A stretch of DNA of 64,000 nt from contig NZ_CP073577.1 of NCBI RefSeq assembly GCF_018205975.1, positions 2,542,001 to 2,606,000 on the forward strand, read 5' to 3'. Below, one piece after another: positions 47,306-53,423 of the stretch (its first letter is position 1; the number at the start of each line of letters is the position of its first letter). The stretch is from Erythrobacter sp. JK5 (GTDB lineage: Bacteria; Pseudomonadota; Alphaproteobacteria; Sphingomonadales; Sphingomonadaceae). The notes under the pieces were generated by a model. That model was not told where the DNA came from, made no database searches, and worked only from the letters and a program-made list of their open reading frames with translations. The position numbers were made by a program, and so were the translations under genes.

Positions 47306-47514
47306 ACCATCATTATCTCAGCTTTGTCCTTCGTCACTTCGTTCTCGACATAGAGCTTGTCGCCTTTCTCGACGCGCGCTTCGAGCAATTGATAAAGCCG
47401 AAGCGCCTGCCGCATGACAGCCGTCTTACTCATGTCCTTCCGGGCGCTGAACTCCTCGACCACCTGCATCTCCGCGTCTGTGAGATTCAGGGTCATTGTC
47501 CTCTTTGTCGTCAT
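47302..47514 (-). CDS. Ribbon-helix-helix regulator
   Basis: A 70-residue RHH protein: the ribbon TMTLNLTDAEMQVVEEF, helices with SKTAVMRQALRLYQLLEA, and an acidic tail. ATG 47514 is preferred because it starts at the conserved ribbon; an upstream ATG adds a non-conserved leader. It heads the four-gene operon and probably binds the CTAG repeats in the divergent promoter region (47583-47608). Confidence 0.8.
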   Translation of the reverse strand: MTTKRTMTLNLTDAEMQVVEEFSARKDMSKTAVMRQALRLYQLLEARVEKGDKLYVENEVTKDKAEIMMV

Positions 47515-47578
47515 GTCCTGTCTCCATTTGGCTAGTCGCCATACACTGCGCAGCCAAAATGTCAATGTCATATAGCTG

Positions 47579-47612
47579 TTGACTAGCTATTTTCTAGCTA
47601 TTATCTAGCCAT
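47579..47612 (+). promoter_or_regulatory. Promoter with 11-bp CTAG repeats before the multiubiquitin operon
   Basis: TTGACT (47579-47584), 17 bp, then TATCTA (47602-47607) is a plausible sigma-70 promoter. CTAG occurs at 47583, 47594 and 47605, spaced exactly 11 bp, embedded in CTAGCTAT-like repeats that overlap both hexamers. A fourth CTAG lies at 47532 near the RHH start. This is the pattern of an RHH operator. Confidence 0.55.
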
Positions 47613-47668
47613 TCAGTGATGAAGCGGCGCTGAACATGGTGGCGTGTCACAACATGAAAGGCAGCCAC

Positions 47669-47923
47669 ATGGCCAAAGACGAAAAGAAGGAAGTGACAAT
47701 CTACGTCGAGGGCACTCCTCACCCCTGGCCGAAGGGCGAGATCAGTTACGAAGAGGTCGTGACGCTGGAAGAGCCCGGCTACGCCAACAACCCCAGCATC
47801 ACCTACTCGGTGACCTATAAGAGGGGCGTGGGCAACAAGCCGGAAGGCACGCTCGTTGCTGGCGCTTCGGTGAAGATCAAAGACGGGATGCGGTTCAGTG
47901 TTTCAGAAACTGGTCAGTCGTAA
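47669..47923 (+). CDS. Multiubiquitin-domain protein (ubiquitin-like)
   Basis: An 84-residue protein with one beta-grasp domain of the multi-ubiquitin family: VTIYVEGTPHPWPKGEISYEEVVTL, then YSVTYKRG and GTLVAGASVKIKDGMRFSV. Family members often carry several repeats; this one has a single unit and no C-terminal diglycine (it ends TGQS), so conjugation chemistry is unclear. ATG 47669 has AAAGG seven bases upstream. The gene overlaps the E1 gene by 26 bp. Confidence 0.75.
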   Translation: MAKDEKKEVTIYVEGTPHPWPKGEISYEEVVTLEEPGYANNPSITYSVTYKRGVGNKPEGTLVAGASVKIKDGMRFSVSETGQS

Positions 47924-49091
47924 TCCGGACCTCGCTCGACTTGTCGAGCGAGGTTACGCCGTCGCTTTCGACCAAGGCCACCTCATTGTGAGGGACATTC
48001 CCTATCTGGACTCGGCTGGGAATTTGGAGTCAGGCGCAATTGTTTCCAAACTTGTGGCGGTCGATGGCGAGGTGATGCAACAGCACGATCACCAGATCTA
48101 TTTTGCAGGGTCGCATCCGCATGACCTCAAAGGTCAACCCATTCCGAACTTAGGTGGTGGAGCGACTTCCATCGCGTTGGCTACTGAGCATTCTGACTTT
48201 GTCGTGCAGCGCTCGTTCTCGAATAAGCCAAAGAGCACCGGAAAATTCGTCGACCATTTCGCTAAAATAGAGAGCTACGTTACCATTATTTCTGGTCCGG
48301 CGATCGAGAAGTATGGAGTCACGCCCTACACATACAGAGCAGACAAGACCGAAGTGACGGATTCGATATTCAAACTCCAGGACACATTGACCAGCAGAGC
48401 GGGCATCGCGGAACTTAATGTGGGGTTTGCCAACGAGAAAATCGCAATCATCGGGCTGGGTGGTACAGGTGCATTCCTCCTCGACTATGCGGTGAAGGCC
48501 CGAATTCCGGAAATCGTCGGGTTTGATGGCGACGATTTTCACGTCCATAACGCCTACCGATCGCCAGGGAAGCTCGACAAGGAAGAACTCGGCCGCAATA
48601 AGGCGGATGTCTATCAAGCGCGATACGAACCTTTCCGGCATGGCCTCACGCTAAAGGCCACCTACATCACAAGCGAGTCAGTTGATGAGTTCAAGGGGGT
48701 TACGTTTGCTTTCGTTTGCGTCGACAAAGGCTCCGCGCGAAACGAAATCTTCGACCTACTGATCGGGCTCGGCATCCCGTTCATCGACGTCGGAATGGGC
48801 CTAAAGCGCAAGGATGGGCCTATTAGCGGAATGATGCGGACCACATATTTCCAGCCTGTCACCGCAAGTGAGCTAAAAGCTAAAGGATTGGCCGAGACGG
48901 CAGATGGCGCGGACAATCTCTATCGCGACAACATCCAAATCGGTGAACTCAACGCACTGAACGCTTGTCTTGCCATGATCCGCTATAAGCAGATTCGCAA
49001 ATTCTACCGAAGTGATGAGGGAAGTCTCAACAGTCTCTTTGAAATAACGGACCTAAGCATCATCAACGTGAGATCGATCGATGAACTTTGA
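47898..49091 (+). CDS. ThiF/E1-like activating enzyme with N-terminal DUF6791-like domain
   Basis: A 397-residue protein from a GTG start overlapping the upstream gene. The C-terminal adenylation domain has NEKIAIIGLGGTGAFLLDY (nucleotide loop), GFDGDDFHVHNAYRSPG and a conserved Asp in FVCVDKGSARN, the E1/ThiF/MoeB pattern. The N-terminal 150 residues contain HDHQIYFAGSHPHD and resemble the domain fused to E1 in multiubiquitin operons (DUF6791). It should adenylate the C-terminus of a ubiquitin-like protein. No separate E2 or JAB peptidase gene is visible. Confidence 0.82.
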   Translation: MFQKLVSRNPDLARLVERGYAVAFDQGHLIVRDIPYLDSAGNLESGAIVSKLVAVDGEVMQQHDHQIYFAGSHPHDLKGQPIPNLGGGATSIALATEHSDFVVQRSFSNKPKSTGKFVDHFAKIESYVTIISGPAIEKYGVTPYTYRADKTEVTDSIFKLQDTLTSRAGIAELNVGFANEKIAIIGLGGTGAFLLDYAVKARIPEIVGFDGDDFHVHNAYRSPGKLDKEELGRNKADVYQARYEPFRHGLTLKATYITSESVDEFKGVTFAFVCVDKGSARNEIFDLLIGLGIPFIDVGMGLKRKDGPISGMMRTTYFQPVTASELKAKGLAETADGADNLYRDNIQIGELNALNACLAMIRYKQIRKFYRSDEGSLNSLFEITDLSIINVRSIDEL

Positions 49092-49461
49092 GGTAGAGCG
49101 CGTCCATTTCATGCCGAAGCAGCTCGAGCCTGGGATATTATATGTGTCCGACGAATTCGAGACCGCTGCGCATTTGTGCGCGTGTGGTTGCGGTTCGAAG
49201 ATACGCACGCCTATCCTTCCAACTGAATGGCGTTTGGCCGGTCCGGATTCTAGACCTACGCTGCGCCCTTCCATCGGCAACTGGCAGAGGCCATGCCGCT
49301 CGCACTATTTCATTACGAATGGTCAAGTTGAATGGTGTGCGCAATGGACAGAAGAAGAAATCCTAGCAGGTAGGCGAGCCGAACAGGTTCGCCGCAAACG
49401 CCATTACGACGATCTCTACGCTCCATGGTGGAAGCGCCTTTGGAGATGGATCACACGGTAA
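49081..49461 (+). CDS. DUF6527 family protein
   Basis: A 126-residue protein overlapping the E1 gene by 11 bp. A Cys-rich motif HLCACGCGSKI and the later HYFITNGQVEWC are typical of DUF6527, which is encoded next to multiubiquitin and E1 genes in many bacteria. The Cys/His pattern suggests zinc binding. An E2- or E3-like transfer role is inference. It is the last gene of the operon and converges on rtcA across about 140 bp without features. Confidence 0.75.
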   Translation: MNFEVERVHFMPKQLEPGILYVSDEFETAAHLCACGCGSKIRTPILPTEWRLAGPDSRPTLRPSIGNWQRPCRSHYFITNGQVEWCAQWTEEEILAGRRAEQVRRKRHYDDLYAPWWKRLWRWITR

Positions 49462-49599
49462 ATCAGACAGCAGCATTGGCTGCTTCATGCCTTCGCGCAG
49501 AAGCAGAATTCCAGCCAAATTGCGAGCCTGCTCAACGTCTGATTGCCCAGCCTGCAAGCAAGGCTCCAGTCAGCGCGCTGACGGCCCACTTCGCGCCGA

Positions 49600-50616
49600 T
49601 CAGCAAACCTCTGCCAAATGTGCTCCGTCGCGGGTTTCCGAGAAGCGAAAATCCCTCCCCGAAAATCGTTCGATCAGCTTCACTGCGGTGCGGGTGTGCT
49701 CACTGAGCTTGACTGTGGTGAACGCTCCACGGCCCGCCATTGCGAACGGCAGCAGCAACTGGTCTTGGAGGTAAGGTCCAGCAAAGGCCTGCGACGCCAG
49801 ATAACCGGCCATCCGCCTGGCCGCTGTCTTTGCCAGGCGCTCAGCAGGTACGCCAAGCTTGCCAAAACCCGACATGACTTCGGTGACATGTTCGAATTCG
49901 GCTTCCATGAGCAGGGCATTCCCCGGGCCATTCTCGGCCGGGAGTTGCACTGGAGCGAAGGCTTCGTCCGGCCATTCGGCCAGCACCTTGCGCGCCGCCT
50001 TCAGTTCGCGATCAGCGATGTCGAACGGAATTCCGGCAACCAGCGCTTCTACCTTGCCAGCCTTGAACTCGCCGCGCGTCACGCATTCGATCGGGCGCAG
50101 CGGCGCTGGATCGATGTCCACGACAATGCACCCGCCGCCGCGCGGGTAGAAGCCGTGACGCTCGAGCGTGATGGAAATCTGTGGGCCCATCCGCTCCAGC
50201 ACCGGCAGCAGCGTCTTTTGCAGGAATTCGAACGGCGGCGCGGCCATCGCATGCGTCCCGCCCTCGATCACCAGTTTCGACGGCGCATCGGCTAGCATCA
50301 ACGGCACCAGCACGGTCTGGAGTACCAGCCCGGTCGAACCAGCTGTGCCGACGGCAAAATGATATTCACCCGGCGAAACGCTGCCAGGCCGAAAGGTCAG
50401 TTCGCTCGCACCAACCGTCAGCCCGGAGCATTCCGCTCCGCCGATGGCGCAGGCCGCTTCCAGCGCGGTGACATGCTGGCGCATCAGGCCGGGCTTAGCC
50501 CTGCCCCCGCGGATGTTCTGGATGGTGAAGGGCTCGCCGGTCAGCAGCGAAAGGGCTGCGGAATACCGCAACACCTGTCCGCCACCCTCACCCTCGGAGC
50601 CGTCGATCGTGATCAT
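49600..50616 (-). CDS. rtcA: RNA 3'-terminal phosphate cyclase
   Basis: A 338-residue RtcA. It converts RNA 3'-phosphate to 2',3'-cyclic phosphate through an adenylated histidine. The N-terminus DGSEGEGGGQVLRYSAALS, RGGRAKPGLMRQHVTA, the HGFYPRGGG motif and the catalytic LSEHTRTA (His) are present. It is last in the rsr-Y RNA-rtcB-rlaP-rtcA transcription unit, with its start overlapping rlaP by ATGA. It would prepare or protect RNA ends for RtcB. Confidence 0.96.
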   Translation of the reverse strand: MITIDGSEGEGGGQVLRYSAALSLLTGEPFTIQNIRGGRAKPGLMRQHVTALEAACAIGGAECSGLTVGASELTFRPGSVSPGEYHFAVGTAGSTGLVLQTVLVPLMLADAPSKLVIEGGTHAMAAPPFEFLQKTLLPVLERMGPQISITLERHGFYPRGGGCIVVDIDPAPLRPIECVTRGEFKAGKVEALVAGIPFDIADRELKAARKVLAEWPDEAFAPVQLPAENGPGNALLMEAEFEHVTEVMSGFGKLGVPAERLAKTAARRMAGYLASQAFAGPYLQDQLLLPFAMAGRGAFTTVKLSEHTRTAVKLIERFSGRDFRFSETRDGAHLAEVC

Positions 50617-51407
50617 TCTTTTTCTACCAATTCAAGGAAAAGCGCTTCGGCCTCTTCCGCAAAGTTCGTGTTGTCGGTGCGCTCTGGCACTTCGCCAGCG
50701 CGTGAGAGCTCATCTGCTACCAACCGTTCGATATCGGGCAGCCTAATGGTGTTTCCCGCTTCGTTGGTTTTCGCCTTTCGAGCGATCAGTTCATCAACCT
50801 GATCCACCAAGACCCGATCCAGGTCAGCCGCCTGCATCAGAGGCACCATGCTCATCGGCGGACGCCTTGACGGATCGAGGCGCAGCGCACGTACAGAGAG
50901 CGCCGGTCGCAGCGCATAGAAATAGCGCTTCACGGCGATCTCGCCGCCTGGTCCGAGCCAGCGATCTGCCGAGCTCCTTCCAAGGCTGGCATAATGCAAG
51001 GCATAGCCGCGAGGGTTAAAGTGGCGGTTGGCAAGGTCAGCAAGCTGCTCAACCACCGGATCGTCAGCAATGTAGCGGATCGAGCTTTCGATCCACTCCG
51101 ACAGCACCGCGTTGTGCTTGAGCATAAGGCCCAGCGCCTTGCGAATATCCCAGCCGTTCAGATCGATCTCATCGACAATGGGCCGTTCGACCACATCGCG
51201 GACCGGCTTAAGCGCGAGATAGTCCCGGCGAGGCCGGATGTAGAGAAAGCGTACATCGTAATCGCTGTCAGGCGATGGAAAACCCCAAGCGCGCGAACCG
51301 GATTCCACCGCCATCAGCAGGCGCACGCCGTCCTCGCTCGCCACACGGGCGAGACGGGCTTCGATATCGGCGCGCACTTCGGGCGCGATGGCTAGCGTAT
51401 CCTGCAT
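50613..51407 (-). CDS. rlaP: Nucleotidyltransferase RlaP (RNA-repair associated)
   Basis: A 264-residue DNA-polymerase-beta-superfamily nucleotidyltransferase of the YcgL/RlaP family. The catalytic motif is GSRAWGFPSPDSDYDVRFLY (GS...D.D), with a third acidic residue later. RlaP is found next to RtcB and RtcA in many genomes and is presumed to add nucleotides to or modify RNA ends during repair. Its exact activity is not established. It begins 43 bp after rtcB, beyond a strong hairpin, and overlaps rtcA. Confidence 0.88.
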   Translation of the reverse strand: MQDTLAIAPEVRADIEARLARVASEDGVRLLMAVESGSRAWGFPSPDSDYDVRFLYIRPRRDYLALKPVRDVVERPIVDEIDLNGWDIRKALGLMLKHNAVLSEWIESSIRYIADDPVVEQLADLANRHFNPRGYALHYASLGRSSADRWLGPGGEIAVKRYFYALRPALSVRALRLDPSRRPPMSMVPLMQAADLDRVLVDQVDELIARKAKTNEAGNTIRLPDIERLVADELSRAGEVPERTDNTNFAEEAEALFLELVEKE

Positions 51408-51438
51408 CGAAATTATCTTTGGTCTCTTGGCGGTAGCG

Positions 51439-51464
51439 GCGTGAAGGGTGTTACCCCTTCACGC
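51439..51464 (-). other. Intercistronic hairpin overlapping the rtcB stop codon
   Basis: On the minus strand GCGTGAAGGG-GTAACA-CCCTTCACGC forms a perfect ten-base-pair stem. It covers the end of rtcB including its TAA. No T-run follows. It may be an attenuator, a processing site or an RNA stabiliser between rtcB and rlaP. Confidence 0.5.
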
Positions 51465-52677
51465 ACACCACCTGTTTCAAGGTATGGACGATCTCAACCA
51501 GGTCGGCCTGTGCGGCCATCACGGCTTCGATCGGCTTGTAAGCCTTGGGCGTTTCATCGATCACGCCCTCGTCCTTGCGGCATTCGACGCCGGCGGTATC
51601 GGCGATATGCTCGTCGAGGCTCACCAGCTTCTTCGCCTGCGTCCGGGACATGACCCGGCCCGCGCCGTGCGAGCAGCTGTCGAAGCTCTCGGCATTGCCG
51701 AGCCCGCGCACGATAAAGCTTTTCGCCCCCATCGATCCGGGGATGATGCCCATCGTGCCCTTAGCCGCCCGCACCGCACCCTTCCGGGTCACAAGCACGT
51801 TTTCGCCGAAGTGGTGCTCGCGCGTCACGTAGTTGTGATGGCAATTCACCGCTTCGCATTCGGCCTCGAAAGGCTTGGCGATCTGGCTGCGCAGCGCGTC
51901 GAGCACGTGCGTCATCATCACGCGCCGGTTGAGCGCTGCGAAGTCCTGCGCCCATTCGACAGCTTCGACATAATCGTCGAAATGGTCGGTCCCTTCCGGG
52001 AAATAGGCGAGGTCCTGATCCGGCAGGTTGATATGCCACTTGCGCATGTCCTGCTTGGCCAGCTCGATGAAGAACGTGCCGATCGCGTTACCCACCCCGC
52101 GCGAGCCGGAGTGGAGCATGACCCACACACGCTGCTCGGTATCGAGGCACAGCTCGATGAAGTGGTTGCCGGTTCCCAGCGTCCCCAGATGCACGAGGTT
52201 GTTCGTGTTCTTGAGCCGCGGATACTTGGCGACGATCCGGCCGAAGCGTTCGGCAAGCTTTGCCCAGGCATCGACCACCGCGGCAGGCGGGTCGCCCCAC
52301 GAACCCTTGTCACGCTTGCCGCGCCCGACATCGCGACCATGCGGCACCGCCGCCTCGATCGCGGAGCGAATACCGGCAAGGTTGTCAGGCAGGTCGCTCG
52401 CGACGAGCGAGGTACGCGCGGCCATCATGCCGCAGCCAATGTCGACGCCGACCGCAGCCGGGATCACCGCGCCTTTGGTCGGGATCACCGAACCGACGGT
52501 CGCGCCGATCCCCACATGCACGTCGGGCATGGCCGCAACATGCTTGAAGATGAACGGCATCTTCGCCGCCTTGGTGAGCTGCTCACGCGCCTTGTCGTCA
52601 ACGGGAACACCGCGGGTCCACATCTTGATCGGCGACCCGCCTTCCACGTCCTGATATTCATACGTCGTCTGGGTCAT
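51451..52677 (-). CDS. rtcB: RNA-splicing ligase RtcB
   Basis: A 408-residue canonical RtcB. It joins RNA 3'-phosphate or 2',3'-cyclic phosphate ends to 5'-OH ends using GTP and Mn2+. Motifs: MPDVHVGIGATVGSVIPT, VGVDIGCGMMA (metal Cys), GTGNHFIEL, HSGSRGVG, NCHHNYVTREHH and SHGAGRVMSR next to the guanylated His. ATG 52677 has AGGAGG at good spacing. The last Y-RNA-like unit ends only 28 bp upstream. It is distinct from RtcB2 of the same island, so two ligases coexist. Confidence 0.97.
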   Translation of the reverse strand: MTQTTYEYQDVEGGSPIKMWTRGVPVDDKAREQLTKAAKMPFIFKHVAAMPDVHVGIGATVGSVIPTKGAVIPAAVGVDIGCGMMAARTSLVASDLPDNLAGIRSAIEAAVPHGRDVGRGKRDKGSWGDPPAAVVDAWAKLAERFGRIVAKYPRLKNTNNLVHLGTLGTGNHFIELCLDTEQRVWVMLHSGSRGVGNAIGTFFIELAKQDMRKWHINLPDQDLAYFPEGTDHFDDYVEAVEWAQDFAALNRRVMMTHVLDALRSQIAKPFEAECEAVNCHHNYVTREHHFGENVLVTRKGAVRAAKGTMGIIPGSMGAKSFIVRGLGNAESFDSCSHGAGRVMSRTQAKKLVSLDEHIADTAGVECRKDEGVIDETPKAYKPIEAVMAAQADLVEIVHTLKQVVCVKG

Positions 52678-52705
52678 CGCGACCTCCTCATGCTTCTTCA
52701 TAGGT

Positions 52706-52805
52706 GCTGGCGACAAGTTTTGGCGAGACTTCTCCGCGTGCTGCCATGCGGGGGCGGGTTCGAACCGCCTGGTTACCGATGTAGTCCCGACCGGCATTCG
52801 CCAGC
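52706..52805 (-). ncRNA. Y-RNA-like unit 5 (T-arm module)
   Basis: About 100 nt. Terminal helix GCTGGCGA/TCGCCAGC encloses the shared signature GGCGAATGCCGG and GGGACTACAT on the 5' side and GTCTCGCC on the 3' side. The inner module has a perfect T-arm mimic, GGCGG-TTCGAAC-CCGCC (52753-52769), and a second hairpin with CCGC/GCGG. No anticodon arm is visible. It is the last unit before rtcB. Confidence 0.75.
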
Positions 52806-52850
52806 GCTGATGTAATTCTGCGCTATCGCTTCGCTGCGTGAGCGCGGGGT

Positions 52851-52976
52851 GCTGGCGGCGAGTGATTGATGAGACGCTTTACTGAGCTACTCCGGTTGCC
52901 CGGGGGCGGACTCGGACCGCCGACCTCCTGCTTTCGCAGGCGCTCTACCCATGTAGTCCCACCGGCATCCGCCAGC
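52851..52976 (-). ncRNA. Y-RNA-like unit 4 (tRNA mimic with capped arms)
   Basis: About 126 nt. Terminal helix GCTGGCGG/CCGCCAGC. The tRNA-like module has a D-stem GCTC/GAGC whose loop is opened to receive the Y helix. An anticodon-like stem CCTGC-GAAA-GCAGG, a T-arm GGCGG-TCCGAGT-CCGCC (52905-52921) and an acceptor-like stem closed by a GCAA tetraloop complete it. Both free arms end in GNRA tetraloops instead of an anticodon or CCA end, so it mimics tRNA shape without tRNA function. Confidence 0.8.
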
Positions 52977-52990
52977 GATTTGTATTCAGG

Positions 52991-53129
52991 TTCACGGCGA
53001 CGAGGTTTTGGAAAGACGTTCCTGCTCTATCCGCTGAGCTACAGGCCCATAATTGGTGGACCTGGCGGGATTCGAACCCGCGACCTGGCGATTACAAGTC
53101 GATGTAGTCCTTCCGGCATTCGCCGTGAA
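52991..53129 (-). ncRNA. Y-RNA-like unit 3 (circularly permuted tRNA-Thr(UGU))
   Basis: About 139 nt. Terminal helix TTCACGGCGA/TCGCCGTGAA is perfect. The module reads as a tRNA with halves swapped: anticodon loop CTTGTAA (TGT, 53094-53096), variable region, T-arm GCGGG-TTCGAAT-CCCGC, CAGGTCC, then ACCA, a five-base linker, then GGGCCTG, and a complete D-arm TAGCTCAGCGGATAGAGCA. The new ends lie in the 5' strand of the anticodon stem, where the Y helix is attached. Acceptor strands pair over seven positions with one G-U. Confidence 0.85.
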
Positions 53130-53306
53130 TTTGGAAAAGGTCGGGGCAACGAGTGTTGGTGAGACAATCGGCCCTTAAGCTACGTTCCAGCGGCGGGATT
53201 CGAACCCACATCTCCCCGCAGGATTGCTCCCATGGGGCGCTTTACTCGTCGGGCCTATCATGTGGGAGATGTAGTCCCACCGGCATTTGCCCCGGCCCTT
53301 TCCAAA
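53130..53306 (-). ncRNA. Y-RNA-like unit 2 (large tRNA-like module)
   Basis: About 177 nt, abutting unit 3. Terminal helix TTGGAAAGGGCCGGGGCAA pairs with TTGCCCCGACCTTTTCCAA over 19 positions with one wobble and one mismatch. Shared signature on both strands (GTGGGAC and GTCTCAC). The module has a T-arm GTGGG-TTCGAAT-CCCGC and a D-like stem GGGCC/GGCCC. A nine-base-pair helix ACATCTCCC/GGGAGATGT closes a long arm that contains a GCAA-capped hairpin. Confidence 0.75.
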
Positions 53307-53316
53307 ATCAATCTAT

Positions 53317-53419
53317 TCAAAGGTCGCGGCGACGAGACTTGGGAAAGACCGGCGCCCCTTTTCAGAGACCACCATCGTGACAGGATGTAGTCCTTCCCGG
53401 CATTCGCCGCGACCTTTGA
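53317..53419 (-). ncRNA. Y-RNA-like unit 1 (minimal, no tRNA module)
   Basis: About 103 nt, starting 4 nt after the rsr stop codon. Terminal helix TCAAAGGTCGCGGCGA pairs perfectly with TCGCCGCGACCTTTGA (16 bp). The shared signature GGCGAATGCCGG, GGACTACATCC and GTCTTTCC is present. The inner part is only about 40 nt and lacks T- and D-arm motifs, so this unit is the closest to a plain Ro60-binding RNA. Confidence 0.78.
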
Positions 53420-53423
53420 TGTT

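Noticed and set aside
53030..53095. Ordinary tRNA-Thr gene in the rsr-rtcB interval.
   Set aside because: The halves are in the wrong order: the CCA end precedes the 5' acceptor strand. It can only be a permuted tRNA module inside the Y-RNA unit.
52776..53411. Five spaced copies of ATGTAGTCC...CCGGCAT looked like a degenerate CRISPR array.
   Set aside because: Spacing is irregular (about 115-175 bp), each copy has unique complementary flanking arms, and no cas genes are present. The Y-RNA interpretation explains all copies.
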